Position numbers and translations under genes: made by a program
Part shown: one piece after another, positions 1 to 8,444 of the stretch
How the letters are laid out: each line of letters starts with the position of its first letter
Position numbering within the stretch: position 1 is the stretch's first letter
Assembly: GCA_024642505.1 (NCBI GenBank)
Contig: JAHEAZ010000011.1
Coordinates: 1 to 54,374 of the forward strand
Reading direction: 5' to 3'
Length of the DNA: 54,374 nt
Origin: Gammaproteobacteria bacterium
Lineage (GTDB): Bacteria; Pseudomonadota; Gammaproteobacteria; Steroidobacterales; Steroidobacteraceae
Notes under the pieces: generated by a model
The model's database searches: none
What the model was told of the DNA's origin: nothing
What the model saw: the letters and a program-made list of their open reading frames with translations, nothing else

Positions 1-93
1 TCGGAGCGAAAGGGGGAACTCCCCGCCCGCAGCCAGCGGCAGACCCGGATCAAGCCCGCCGGCTTCCACTACACGGATACGCCTCGCGATCTT
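1..93. other. Window edge, no gene seen
   Basis: Short GC-rich stretch downstream of the minus-strand lipoprotein gene. No convincing coding frame or RNA gene is visible. It is probably the 3' flank of the operon or of a neighbour outside the window. Confidence 0.4.
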
Positions 94-558
94 CTAGAGC
101 TTCGCGATCCTCGCTGCCCCATCCCGGCGCGAGAAGACCTTGACCTTCTCGCCGATCGAGAACGGCTGGTCGGCCGCCTGGACGACCGCGATGGTGTGGC
201 CGCCATCGAGTGCGACAGTGATCTGCAGGCCCCGCTGGCGAGTCACGCCTTCCTCGATGGCCTCGCCGGCCACCGCGCCCGCAACGGCTCCCACCGCGCC
301 ACCGATGTCGCCACTGCTGCCATGCCCGCCAATCACCCGGCCCGTCTCGTAACCGACATAGCCACCGCCTATGCGACCAAGCGAGGTCCGCTGGCCCTCG
401 ATGGTGACCGGATCGACGTCAGTCACCTGGCCGTAGCGCACATCCCAGGATTGGCGAGTTTCCTTGCGCGAATAGACGTCCCCGCGTGAAGGCAGGCTGC
501 AGCCTGCAACCCCGGCAATCATCATGATCGCCACCGCCATCAAGACCACGCGCACCAT
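94..558 (-). CDS. Glycine-zipper outer-membrane lipoprotein (SlyB/Pcp-like)
   Basis: Predicted 154-residue lipoprotein. Seen: a hydrophobic signal ending in the lipobox VAGC, which makes Cys20 the likely lipidated residue. Residues about 60-105 are a Gly/Ala-rich glycine zipper (GGGYVGYETGRVIGG, then GGAVGAVAGAVAG), and a short beta-rich C-terminus follows. This is the layout of the SlyB/17-kDa surface antigen family, which sits in the outer membrane and affects envelope integrity. It is the last gene after a Mce-type lipid transport operon on the same strand, 50 bp below the PqiC-like lipoprotein gene, so it may be co-transcribed, but a direct role in lipid transport is inference. The family assignment is fairly sure; the exact function is not. 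Confidence 0.75.
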   Translation of the reverse strand: MVRVVLMAVAIMMIAGVAGCSLPSRGDVYSRKETRQSWDVRYGQVTDVDPVTIEGQRTSLGRIGGGYVGYETGRVIGGHGSSGDIGGAVGAVAGAVAGEAIEEGVTRQRGLQITVALDGGHTIAVVQAADQPFSIGEKVKVFSRRDGAARIAKL

Positions 559-608
559 GGCCTCCTCCTGTTCGAACGACCGCTACTACGGCTAACGCGC
601 GGCGCCGT

Positions 609-1223
609 TCAGGGTTGACCGGCGAGATCAGCGGCAACCGCCTCGTGGGTCCAGACGACCACCTCACTGGCTGCCTTGCCAAAAGCGTCATCGAGCGCAG
701 CGGCCACGGTCGAGAGGGTGTTGCCGCCGGCAACAGTTTCGGCTGAGACAGTCGTGGTCATCAAGGCCCGACGATCGCCATAGCGGGCGACCGTCGCGGC
801 CAGGGTCACCTCGGCGGTGGGCGCGCCACCTGCAGAGTAGTCGGCCTCGAGTCGGATGACCTCCACGCCCAGCACATGGGTGGCGCGGAAGCGGCCCGGG
901 TCGCCCTCTGCCGTCCGCAGCCTTCCAGAGCCGCGGAAGGCCTGGACCAGCGCGCCCTGCACCACTGAGCCCAACTCGCCGCTCCAGCGCGCATCCGCAT
1001 AGTAGTCGAGACGGTTACCAGGCCACGAGTTGGCGATCCTGTCGGTACGCAGGCCGGGCGCGACGACCGGTCGCAACACCAGCAGGTCGGCGACGATCGC
1101 CGGCCCACCCGCGATGGCCGGCGGCGCCAACCGATACACGGCCGGCTCCGGTGCATCGCGCTTGAGCCCACCGCCGCAGGCAACCAGCATCACGGCCACT
1201 GTGACCAGCACTATCGATCTCAT
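609..1223 (-). CDS. ABC-type transport auxiliary lipoprotein (PqiC/ABC_trans_aux-like)
   Basis: A 204-residue lipoprotein with a signal peptide and lipobox (LVAC, Cys16). The body has the family pattern of PqiC and ABC-transport auxiliary proteins: YRLAPP near residue 30, VLRPVVAPGL near 48, and a NRLDYYADARWSGEL segment near 70-84, followed by alternating beta strands. Known members are outer-membrane-anchored partners of Mce/MlaD-type periplasmic bridges. The start overlaps the stop of the MlaD-like gene (ATGA), so translation is probably coupled. This supports a four-gene transporter in which this protein receives or gates lipid at the outer membrane, though the direction of transport cannot be read from sequence. 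Confidence 0.85.
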   Translation of the reverse strand: MRSIVLVTVAVMLVACGGGLKRDAPEPAVYRLAPPAIAGGPAIVADLLVLRPVVAPGLRTDRIANSWPGNRLDYYADARWSGELGSVVQGALVQAFRGSGRLRTAEGDPGRFRATHVLGVEVIRLEADYSAGGAPTAEVTLAATVARYGDRRALMTTTVSAETVAGGNTLSTVAAALDDAFGKAASEVVVWTHEAVAADLAGQP

Positions 1224-2155
1224 GGCGGAATCTCCACGCCGCGCGTCGCGGGCTGATAAATGAGACGCGACGGATCCTCTTCCAGTCGCCGGCCGAGCCG
1301 CTCGATGGCCCGGGACGACTCGCGCATGTCACGCACCATTGCCTGGATCTCGGTCAGGCCCTCATCCGCAAAGCGCGAAACGCTGGCCTCGTTGGCGGCT
1401 ACCAGCCCGTCAAGCCTGGCGCTCGTTGCGGCCATGCTTTCTGCGGCCTCGCGCAGCCGCTTGATCGCCAGTTGCAGCTCTGGCGCGGCATCCCGCGTCA
1501 CGGCCCTGACGTCTGCAGCGATGGCGCCGATTTCCGCGGCCGCGCCCTGAATTTCTACCAGCAACCGGCGCGTGTCGGCGACGGCGGCGGGCAAGTCCCT
1601 GGTAGCGACCTCGACGCTGCCGATCGCGTCTGTCGCGGCCTTGATGTTGCGATCCGACAGCATCGTGTTCATCCGGCTCAGGACCTCCGATGCCTTGGCG
1701 ATTGCGTCCGGCAGGCTGCTGACGAAGACGTCGAAGTCGGACCTCTCCGCGGGAATGACCGGATGCTCGATGCTCGGAACGGCATCTGACGGCGTTTTGC
1801 CCGGGTCAGCTGGCTTGAGGTCAATGAACAGCAGCCCGGTTACGCCCTGCAGGGCGAGCCGCGCTACGGTCTCGCCGGCTATCGGCGTGTCATCCGAAAT
1901 CTCGGCGACCACTCGCACCCGGCTGGGGTCGCGCGGGTCGAGCCCGATGCGCATGACGCGGCCGACGGCGACGCCCAGGTAGCGCACCGAGCCGCCCTCG
2001 GACAGCCCGAAGACGCTGCCGTCGAAGTAGATCTCATAACGTTGGTAGCTGCGTCGATCGCCTGTCTCCGAGTACCAGAGGACGAAGCTGGCCGCCATCG
2101 CCAGCAGCACCAGTACGAACGCTCCAACCGCAACGTAATTGGCATCCCTATCCAT
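1220..2155 (-). CDS. MlaD family protein (MCE domain, periplasmic lipid-binding subunit)
   Basis: A 311-residue protein with one N-terminal membrane segment (about residues 9-29) and then one MCE domain (about 38-120, with VFGLSEGGSVRYLGVAVGRV and LQGVTGLLFIDL). A long Ala-rich alpha-helical tail (about 150-290) is probably a coiled coil. MCE proteins form hexameric rings or tubes that carry phospholipids between inner and outer membranes. E. coli MlaD is about 180 residues, so the extended helical tail fits the longer MCE type used with PqiC-like lipoproteins. It sits 3 bp after the ATPase gene and overlaps the lipoprotein gene downstream. Confidence 0.9.
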   Translation of the reverse strand: MDRDANYVAVGAFVLVLLAMAASFVLWYSETGDRRSYQRYEIYFDGSVFGLSEGGSVRYLGVAVGRVMRIGLDPRDPSRVRVVAEISDDTPIAGETVARLALQGVTGLLFIDLKPADPGKTPSDAVPSIEHPVIPAERSDFDVFVSSLPDAIAKASEVLSRMNTMLSDRNIKAATDAIGSVEVATRDLPAAVADTRRLLVEIQGAAAEIGAIAADVRAVTRDAAPELQLAIKRLREAAESMAATSARLDGLVAANEASVSRFADEGLTEIQAMVRDMRESSRAIERLGRRLEEDPSRLIYQPATRGVEIPP

Positions 2156-2158
2156 CAG

Positions 2159-2917
2159 TCATCGCCTTTCCTGCACGGCCCGGCTGCGCTCGCCGTGGAA
2201 GTACGCACGGATCCAAGGATGCTCGTGTCGCACGATTTCGTCGAGTGTGCCGCTGATCATCCGGCGATCCACGATTACGCCCACCCGGTTACAGGTACGG
2301 AAGATCGTGTCCAGGTCATGGGTGATCATCACTACCGTCAGTTTCAGGCTTTGTTGCAGGTATAACACGAGCTTGTCGAATGCCGCCGCGGAGATCGGAT
2401 CGAGGCCGGAGGTCGGCTCATCGAGGAACAATAGCACCGGGTCCAGCGCCAGCGCCCTTGCCAGGGCCGCACGCTTGACCATGCCGCCCGACAGCTGCGC
2501 CGGGAGCTTGTCCGCGGCATCAATCGGTAGTCCGACCATGCGAATCTTGAGTTCCGCCAGCTCGCGTAGTGTCGTCTCGCTCACAGCATAGTACTCGGCG
2601 ATGGGCAGCTCGACGTTCTGTGCCACCGACAGCGCGGTGAACAGCGCCCCTTGCTGGAAGGTCACGCCGTAGCTGCGCTTGACCTCCTGCAGATCACCGG
2701 CCGAAGCACCGATGACCTGTCTGCCCTCGATCTCCACCGAGCCGGACTCCGGCCTCTGCAGGCCTAGCATGGTCCGGAGCAGGACCGACTTGCCGGTGCC
2801 CGATCCACCCACGATGCCGAAAACCTCACCGGGCATGACATCCATGTCCAGCCCGTCGTGCACGAGCTGGTGGCCAAAGCGGTTGACGACACCGCGGACC
2901 GAAATGACGGGCGTCAT
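2159..2917 (-). CDS. ABC transporter ATP-binding protein, MlaF-like
   Basis: A 252-residue ABC ATPase. Walker A is GGSGTGKS (about residues 37-44), the signature is LSGGMVKRAALARAL (about 142-156) and Walker B is LLFLDEPTSGLDP (about 162-174), with a switch His in MITHD. The signature GGMVKR is typical of the MlaF/Mkl lipid-transport ATPases rather than of drug or sugar importers. It powers the MlaE-type permease encoded just upstream, with which it overlaps by one base (TGATG). All catalytic motifs are intact. Confidence 0.92.
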   Translation of the reverse strand: MTPVISVRGVVNRFGHQLVHDGLDMDVMPGEVFGIVGGSGTGKSVLLRTMLGLQRPESGSVEIEGRQVIGASAGDLQEVKRSYGVTFQQGALFTALSVAQNVELPIAEYYAVSETTLRELAELKIRMVGLPIDAADKLPAQLSGGMVKRAALARALALDPVLLFLDEPTSGLDPISAAAFDKLVLYLQQSLKLTVVMITHDLDTIFRTCNRVGVIVDRRMISGTLDEIVRHEHPWIRAYFHGERSRAVQERR

Positions 2918-4038
2918 CAGATATCGAGCTCCATGAACAGCACCGCAAACATCGCGTCGAACAGTATTACCAGGAATATGGACTGCACCACGGCAACCGT
3001 CGTCAGCCGCCCGAGTTCCCGGGAGGAGCCACGCACCTGCATGCCGCGCATGGTGCCGACCAGTGCAATCACGTAAGCGAACACCGGCGCCTTGACCAGA
3101 CCCACCCAGAAGGTCGTGCTGGCAATCGATTCATTGACCCGTTCCACGTACTGCGTGAAGGTGATATCCACCAGCGACCAGGACAGCAGCGCGCCGCCGG
3201 CCAGGCCCATGCCATCCGCGACTACGGTCAGCAGCGGCAGCGCGATGACCAGCCCCAATATTCGCGGCACGATCAGTACTTCGACCGGGTCCATGCCGAT
3301 CGCCCGCAGCGCGTCCACCTCGTCGTTGAGCTTCATGACGCCGATCTCGGCAGCGAAGGCGCTGCCGGAACGGCCAGCCACGATAATCGCCGTCAGCAAC
3401 ACACCGAGTTCGCGCAGGACTGCGATGGTGACCAGGTCGACCACGAATATCTCGCCACCGAACTGCCTGAGTTGCTGCGCGCCGATGTAGGCCACGATGA
3501 CCGCAATCAGGGACGCAATCAGCGCCACGATCGGGATGGCCAGCACACCGGTCTCGTAAACGTGCCGGACGATCGATGGCAACCGCAGGCGCTTCGGGTT
3601 GAACAGCGCCCTGGCCAGGACGGTGACGACCGCACCGAACATGGCGACGTGCTCGAGCAGGTTGTCGCGGGCCTTGATGGTCAGCCAACCCACGGTCCTG
3701 AGTGGCACTACCATCAGGCTGCGATGATATTCGTGCTCCTCGTGCGGCGTGGGCCCGCGCTTGACCGCATCATCGATGAACGCCAGCTGCTCTGGGCGGG
3801 CCGGCGTCCAGGCTACCTCGCTTCCTGCCTGGACCAGGCGGCCCTCTAGTGATCTGAGCAGCCAGGCCCCGGTCAGGTCCAGCGACTCCAGTCCGCTGGT
3901 GTCAATCGTCGTGGCAGCCGCTGAAGCCGCGCCGGCTTTCGCAATGGTCGTCTCCAGAGCCGCGACATTTGCCACGGTCCACCGCCCGCCGAGCGCGAGC
4001 CGTCTCCCCTCCGGTGTTTCGCGTGCTTCAAGGTGCAT
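2917..4038 (-). CDS. MlaE-family permease with fused N-terminal STAS domain
   Basis: A 373-residue inner-membrane permease. Residues about 1-105 are a STAS-like domain (TIDTSGLESLDLTGAWLL resembles the MlaB/anti-sigma antagonist fold). Residues about 120-373 are the MlaE domain, with five or six membrane segments and the conserved AGRSGSAFAAEIGVMKLNDEVDALRAIGMDP region. In E. coli the STAS protein MlaB is separate; here it is fused, as in many non-enteric proteobacteria. First gene of the operon. The ATG at 4038 is chosen because it starts the STAS fold. A 119-bp divergent spacer separates it from the KefB-like gene. There is no mlaC in the cluster. Confidence 0.9.
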   Translation of the reverse strand: MHLEARETPEGRRLALGGRWTVANVAALETTIAKAGAASAAATTIDTSGLESLDLTGAWLLRSLEGRLVQAGSEVAWTPARPEQLAFIDDAVKRGPTPHEEHEYHRSLMVVPLRTVGWLTIKARDNLLEHVAMFGAVVTVLARALFNPKRLRLPSIVRHVYETGVLAIPIVALIASLIAVIVAYIGAQQLRQFGGEIFVVDLVTIAVLRELGVLLTAIIVAGRSGSAFAAEIGVMKLNDEVDALRAIGMDPVEVLIVPRILGLVIALPLLTVVADGMGLAGGALLSWSLVDITFTQYVERVNESIASTTFWVGLVKAPVFAYVIALVGTMRGMQVRGSSRELGRLTTVAVVQSIFLVILFDAMFAVLFMELDI

Positions 4039-4157
4039 GGTCGTACCGTGTCCGCCAACCCGATGCTAGCAGGCTGTACGCAACCGCCGGTAGCGCGACT
4101 GTTGCCTGCCGGCGCGTGCGCCCCCACCATGTAGCGGATTCCGCCGGGAGGGTGCGA

Positions 4158-6137
4158 ATGACTGACAGCGTGCTCGTCGACGTCCTGGTGCTGCTGGCAG
4201 CGACGCTGGTGGTGGTGGCTTCGCTGCGCCGCCTGCGGCTGCCGCCAGTTCTCGGGTTCCTGGTGGTGGGCGCTGCGCTCGGCCCCCACGCCCTAGGCTG
4301 GGTCGAGGATACGGAAACCACCAGCACCCTGGCTGAATTCGGCATCGTGTTCCTGCTGTTCACGCTTGGCCTCGAGTTCTCGCTGCCGCGCATGATCGCC
4401 ATGCGCAACGAGGTCTTCGCGCTTGGCAGCGCCCAAGTCGGGCTGACGGCGGCGGCTTTCGGCGCGATTTCCTGGTGGCTCGGCGCTCCGCCGGAGGTGG
4501 CGGCCGTGCTGGGTGGGGCCGTCGCCATGTCCTCCACCGCAATTGTCATCCAGCAACTTACCGAGCAGGGCGAGCTGAACCGGACCCATGGCCGGCTTTC
4601 CTTCGGTATTCTGCTGTTCCAGGACCTGGCTTTCGTACCCTTTCTCGCGCTGGCAGGCGTCATCGGCGCGGCGGGCGCCGATTACTCGGCCGCAGACGTT
4701 CTCGCGGCGATCGCCAAGGGAGCCGCAGCGCTTGCTGTCGTGCTGGCTGCCGGACGTTGGCTGCTGCGGCCACTGTTCCACGAGATCGCCGGCAGCCGCA
4801 CCCCCGAACTGTTCACCCTGGCGGTGCTGTTCGTCGCGATGGCGGCGGCCTGGGCCACCCACGCGGTCGGCTTATCGCTGGCACTCGGCGGTTTTCTGGC
4901 CGGAATGATGCTGGCGGAGACCGAATACCGTTACCAGGTCGACGCCGGCATACGCCCTTTCCGCGACATCCTGCTCGGGCTGTTCTTCGTTACCGTTGGC
5001 ATGCAGCTCGACCCGCGCCTGTTGGGCCAGCAGACGCTGGTCGTGACTGGCCTGTTGATCGGACTGCTGCTGCTCAAGGCCGGGGTCGTCACGCTGGTGG
5101 CCCGACGCTATGCGGGCAGCTGGTTCAAGTCGCTGAGGACCGGCATCGTGTTGAGCGAGGGAGGTGAATTCGGCTTCGCCCTGATCGCGTTGCTCCTGCA
5201 GAACCGACTGATCAGCCAGGATCTCACCCAGCTGCTGCTGGCGGCCATCACCCTGAGCATGGTCCTCTCGCCATTCCTGATCCGGCACAACAAGCGCCTC
5301 GCGCGCTATCTCCTGCGCGAAAAGGGCCCGGTCGAGACTGCCATGTCACGTACCGAGGCCGCCACCGACGCGCTCGCGCATCGCGAGCACGTCATCCTTT
5401 GCGGATTCGGCCGGGTCGGCCAGAACGTGGCGCGCGTCCTCGAGTCGCAGGGCTTCGAGTATCTCGCCATGGACCTCGATCCGTTCCGGGTGCGCACCGC
5501 GCGCGAGGCCGGCGAGCCGGTGATCTACGGCGACGCTGCCGATGAAAGAGTTCTTGCCGCCGTGGGACTGGAGCACGCCAGCGCGGTGGTGATCTCGTTC
5601 TCGGATCCGGACCGGGCGCTGGGCATCGTCAAGTCCATCCGCCGCCTCAACGACAAGGTCCCGCTGCTGGTACGCATGGCCGACGACACGCGCCTCGAGC
5701 AACTGCATGCGGCGGGCGCAACCGAAGTCGTCCCGGAAACGCTGGAGGCCGCACTGATGCTGGTGTCACACGCACTGCTGGTGCTCGATGTGCCGCTATC
5801 ACGCGTAGTGAAGACCGTCGGCGAAATACGCCGCCATCGCTACAGCATGTTGCGCAGCATCTTCCGCCGTGAAAAGGCCGACTTGATAGATGAGAGCCAC
5901 GACCTGCGCGAGGAACTACACACGGTCGTGTTGCCGCCGGGGGCGTGGTCGATCGACCGCCCGATTGCCGAGGTCCGCGCGCGTGGCGCCGAGGTCTCCT
6001 TCACCGCAGTGCGCCGCGGCGGTATCGTCGGCCGCGACCCCGACGACACGATGCAGCTACGACAGGGAGACGTGGTGGTCATCTACGGAACGCCGGAAGC
6101 GCTCGAGCACGCGGAGGCGGTGCTGCTGGCGGGCTAG
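4158..6137 (+). CDS. KefB/KefC-type monovalent cation:proton antiporter with TrkA domains
   Basis: A 659-residue CPA2 antiporter. The ATG at 4158 is preferred because a GGGAGG ribosome site lies 5 bp upstream and the first membrane helix follows at once; the frame stays open upstream. Residues 1-385 hold about 12 membrane segments, with SSTAIVIQQL and FQDLAFVPF characteristic of Kef proteins. Residues about 411-525 are a TrkA-N (RCK) nucleotide-binding domain (VILCGFGRVGQNVARVL, then YGDAADERVL), and about 587-655 are TrkA-C. It likely effluxes K+ in exchange for H+ under NAD(H) or ligand control. Glutathione gating as in E. coli KefC is not provable here. Confidence 0.9.
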   Translation: MTDSVLVDVLVLLAATLVVVASLRRLRLPPVLGFLVVGAALGPHALGWVEDTETTSTLAEFGIVFLLFTLGLEFSLPRMIAMRNEVFALGSAQVGLTAAAFGAISWWLGAPPEVAAVLGGAVAMSSTAIVIQQLTEQGELNRTHGRLSFGILLFQDLAFVPFLALAGVIGAAGADYSAADVLAAIAKGAAALAVVLAAGRWLLRPLFHEIAGSRTPELFTLAVLFVAMAAAWATHAVGLSLALGGFLAGMMLAETEYRYQVDAGIRPFRDILLGLFFVTVGMQLDPRLLGQQTLVVTGLLIGLLLLKAGVVTLVARRYAGSWFKSLRTGIVLSEGGEFGFALIALLLQNRLISQDLTQLLLAAITLSMVLSPFLIRHNKRLARYLLREKGPVETAMSRTEAATDALAHREHVILCGFGRVGQNVARVLESQGFEYLAMDLDPFRVRTAREAGEPVIYGDAADERVLAAVGLEHASAVVISFSDPDRALGIVKSIRRLNDKVPLLVRMADDTRLEQLHAAGATEVVPETLEAALMLVSHALLVLDVPLSRVVKTVGEIRRHRYSMLRSIFRREKADLIDESHDLREELHTVVLPPGAWSIDRPIAEVRARGAEVSFTAVRRGGIVGRDPDDTMQLRQGDVVVIYGTPEALEHAEAVLLAG

Positions 6138-7783
6138 AACCCTTCGGCCAGTGACAGGTCCTTGCTGTAGGTTACATTCATGACGTTGTCGTACCAGCCC
6201 TGGACGCGGTCGGCGACCAGGTGCTTCGAAACGTAGAAGAAAAGCGGAATCACTGGCACATCGTCGAGCATCCGCCGCTCCGCCGCGGCCAGCGTCGCGG
6301 CGCGTTTCGCCGGATCGGCCGCGACACCGGCGGCATCGAGCAGCCCGTCGTATTCGGCATTTTGGTAATGCGGCAGGTTGATCCCGAAACCGCCGCTCAG
6401 CACCTGAAGGAATGACTGGGCATCGTTGTAATCGGCGATCCAGCTGCCGCGGAAGGCCTCGGCCTGGCGCGCATCGATGGTCTGCTTGAGCACCCGGAAC
6501 TCCTCGGCCCGCAGCGTGACCTCGACGCCTAGCTGCTGCTTCCACATGGCCGCGACGGCAAGCGCGATCCGATCGTGGAGCGGGCTCTTGTTGTAGCTGA
6601 GCTCGAAGGATAGGGGCCGACCGGCCGAGTATCCGGCCCGCTCATACAACCGCCGCGCCTCCCCGAGCCGGCGCTGGACTGGCCAACCCGACCATTCGTA
6701 GCGCTGCGAATCGTAGCCAGCGACACCCGGCGGCACCCACCCGTAGGCGGGAATCTCACCGTCGCCCAGAACCTTGCTCGCCAGGATTTCCCGGTCAATG
6801 GTCATGGTCAGGGCACGCCTCAGTTCCGGTGCGTCCGCGAACGGCGGCAGGTCGAGCGCCAGGCCATAATAGTAGACACCGAGTTGGGCACCAGTGTGTA
6901 GTTCCGCGCCCGCCGCGGCAGACAACCGCGCGAGTTGCCCCGGCGGCAGCGTGTAGGTGACGTCGAGTTCCCCGGCGCGATAGCGGGTCAGTTCCGCGGC
7001 TGGGTCGCTGATGTGCAGGTAGCGGATCGTGTCGATGGCGGTGGCGGAATCGTTCCAATAGCGAGGATTGCGTTTCGCCAGTACAAGAGCGCCCACTTGC
7101 CATTCCACCGGCACGTAGGCGCCGTTGGTGACCGCGGTGCCGGGCCGCGCGAATTCCTCGCCATGCAGGGCGAGTGTCGGCGCGTGTACCGGAAATGTGC
7201 TTGGGTGAGAGAGCAGCGCAGGGAAATATGCGGTGGGCCGCGCGAGCCGGACCTTCAGCAGCAGCGGCTCAGCCGCCTCGACGGCGAGACTCTCCGGCGG
7301 CAGCTCGCCGGTGATGACAGCCTCGGCTTGTTCAACGGGCTCCAGCATCTGCGCGTACTGCGAGGCAGTGGCCGGATCGACCAGCCGCCTCCACGCAGCC
7401 ACGAAGTCCGAGGCGACCACGGGGTCGCCGTTGGACCAGCGGGCCCCCGGCCGCAGCCGGAATGTATAGGTGAGTCCGTCATCGCTGACCGACCAGGACT
7501 CTGCTGCGCCTGCTGCGACTCCGCCGCTCGCATCCAGCGAAGTCAGCCCTTCGTAGCAGTCGCGCAGGATGGTTAACGCCGAATCCATCCTCGCAAGCTG
7601 CGGATCGAGGGAGTCCGGTTCCGAACCATTGCCGCGGGTCAGCTGCCGCGCGACCTGCCGCGCCGTGGCGGGAGTGCCCGGCTGAGCGGGAGCCTGTGCC
7701 TTCCACCAGGCGAAGCCGGCTGCCGCCAGAACCACCAGCAGTACCAGCCAGCGGCCGCGGCCCTCCGGCTTGCTGCCCGTCAC
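6134..7783 (-). CDS. Peptide-type ABC transporter substrate-binding protein (SBP_bac_5)
   Basis: A 549-residue solute-binding protein of the OppA/DppA class. The N-terminus is a basic stretch plus one hydrophobic segment (about residues 12-28) with no lipobox Cys, so it is an uncleaved anchor or a weak signal peptide. NGSEPDSLDPQLA (about 51-63) and the FRLRPGARWSNGDPVVASDFVAAWRR region (split by the usual loop) are hallmarks of the family. The usual permease and ATPase genes are absent nearby: the neighbours are an antiporter (converging, 4-bp overlap) and a GST gene. It may serve a transporter encoded elsewhere. The ligand is unknown. Confidence 0.88.
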   Translation of the reverse strand: MTGSKPEGRGRWLVLLVVLAAAGFAWWKAQAPAQPGTPATARQVARQLTRGNGSEPDSLDPQLARMDSALTILRDCYEGLTSLDASGGVAAGAAESWSVSDDGLTYTFRLRPGARWSNGDPVVASDFVAAWRRLVDPATASQYAQMLEPVEQAEAVITGELPPESLAVEAAEPLLLKVRLARPTAYFPALLSHPSTFPVHAPTLALHGEEFARPGTAVTNGAYVPVEWQVGALVLAKRNPRYWNDSATAIDTIRYLHISDPAAELTRYRAGELDVTYTLPPGQLARLSAAAGAELHTGAQLGVYYYGLALDLPPFADAPELRRALTMTIDREILASKVLGDGEIPAYGWVPPGVAGYDSQRYEWSGWPVQRRLGEARRLYERAGYSAGRPLSFELSYNKSPLHDRIALAVAAMWKQQLGVEVTLRAEEFRVLKQTIDARQAEAFRGSWIADYNDAQSFLQVLSGGFGINLPHYQNAEYDGLLDAAGVAADPAKRAATLAAAERRMLDDVPVIPLFFYVSKHLVADRVQGWYDNVMNVTYSKDLSLAEGF

Positions 7784-7784
7784 C

Positions 7785-8417
7785 TCAGGCCCACTCGGTC
7801 AGGCCCTCGCGTTCGTACAGGACAGTAAATGATGGCCGGGCTTTCATGCGCGCAACGTAATCGCGTATCGCCGGCCACTCGGTGGCTGGCTTGGGCATGT
7901 TGCGCGACCAGCGCATAAGCATCGTGGCGAGGAAATCCGCTGCACTGGGCGCGTTCCCGGCGATGTAGCCGCCGCTCACCGCCAGCTGCGCTTCCACCCG
8001 GTCCCAGGCCAGCTCGACCTGCCCGCGGGCAAAGTCCTTGACGCGGGGTGCCACGTCCTCGCCGGCCGTCTCCTGTGGATGGAACCAGCCGCGGAACGTA
8101 GCTTGCACCGTATTCGTGAGGTGCGTCATCCACTGCAGGTAGGCCAGCCTGGCGGCACTATCTGGGGCCGGAGACAGGCCTGCCTCGGGGTGGCGCTCCG
8201 CCAGCAACAGCAGTAACGCCGCGCATTCATATACCGGCGTTCCGTCAACCACCAGCGTCGGCACCAGGCCGTTGGGATTGAGCTTCAGGTATTCCGGCCG
8301 TTTGTGTTCTCCGGCGCCCAGGTCCAGCCGTACCGCTTCAATGGGAACGCCGAGATCGATGAGCATCCAGTGGGCTGCCAGGCTGGCGGCGCCCGGAGCG
8401 TAATAGAGTTGGTACAT
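7785..8417 (-). CDS. Glutathione S-transferase family protein
   Basis: A 210-residue soluble protein with a thioredoxin-like N-terminal domain (about 1-80: LYYAPGAASLAAHW, then NPNGLVPTLVVDG with the cis-Pro, then YECAALL) and an all-helical C-terminal domain (about 88-205). This is the beta-class bacterial GST layout; members conjugate glutathione to electrophiles or reduce hydroperoxides. In place of the usual ES(A/L)AI motif it has ECAALL, with Cys in the glutathione-contacting Ser position. The gene lies between mnmG and the solute-binding protein gene on the same strand, with only 1 bp to the latter. The substrate is unknown. Confidence 0.88.
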   Translation of the reverse strand: MYQLYYAPGAASLAAHWMLIDLGVPIEAVRLDLGAGEHKRPEYLKLNPNGLVPTLVVDGTPVYECAALLLLLAERHPEAGLSPAPDSAARLAYLQWMTHLTNTVQATFRGWFHPQETAGEDVAPRVKDFARGQVELAWDRVEAQLAVSGGYIAGNAPSAADFLATMLMRWSRNMPKPATEWPAIRDYVARMKARPSFTVLYEREGLTEWA

Positions 8418-8444
8418 GTCTGCAGGCTCCGTGACCGGCGCGCG

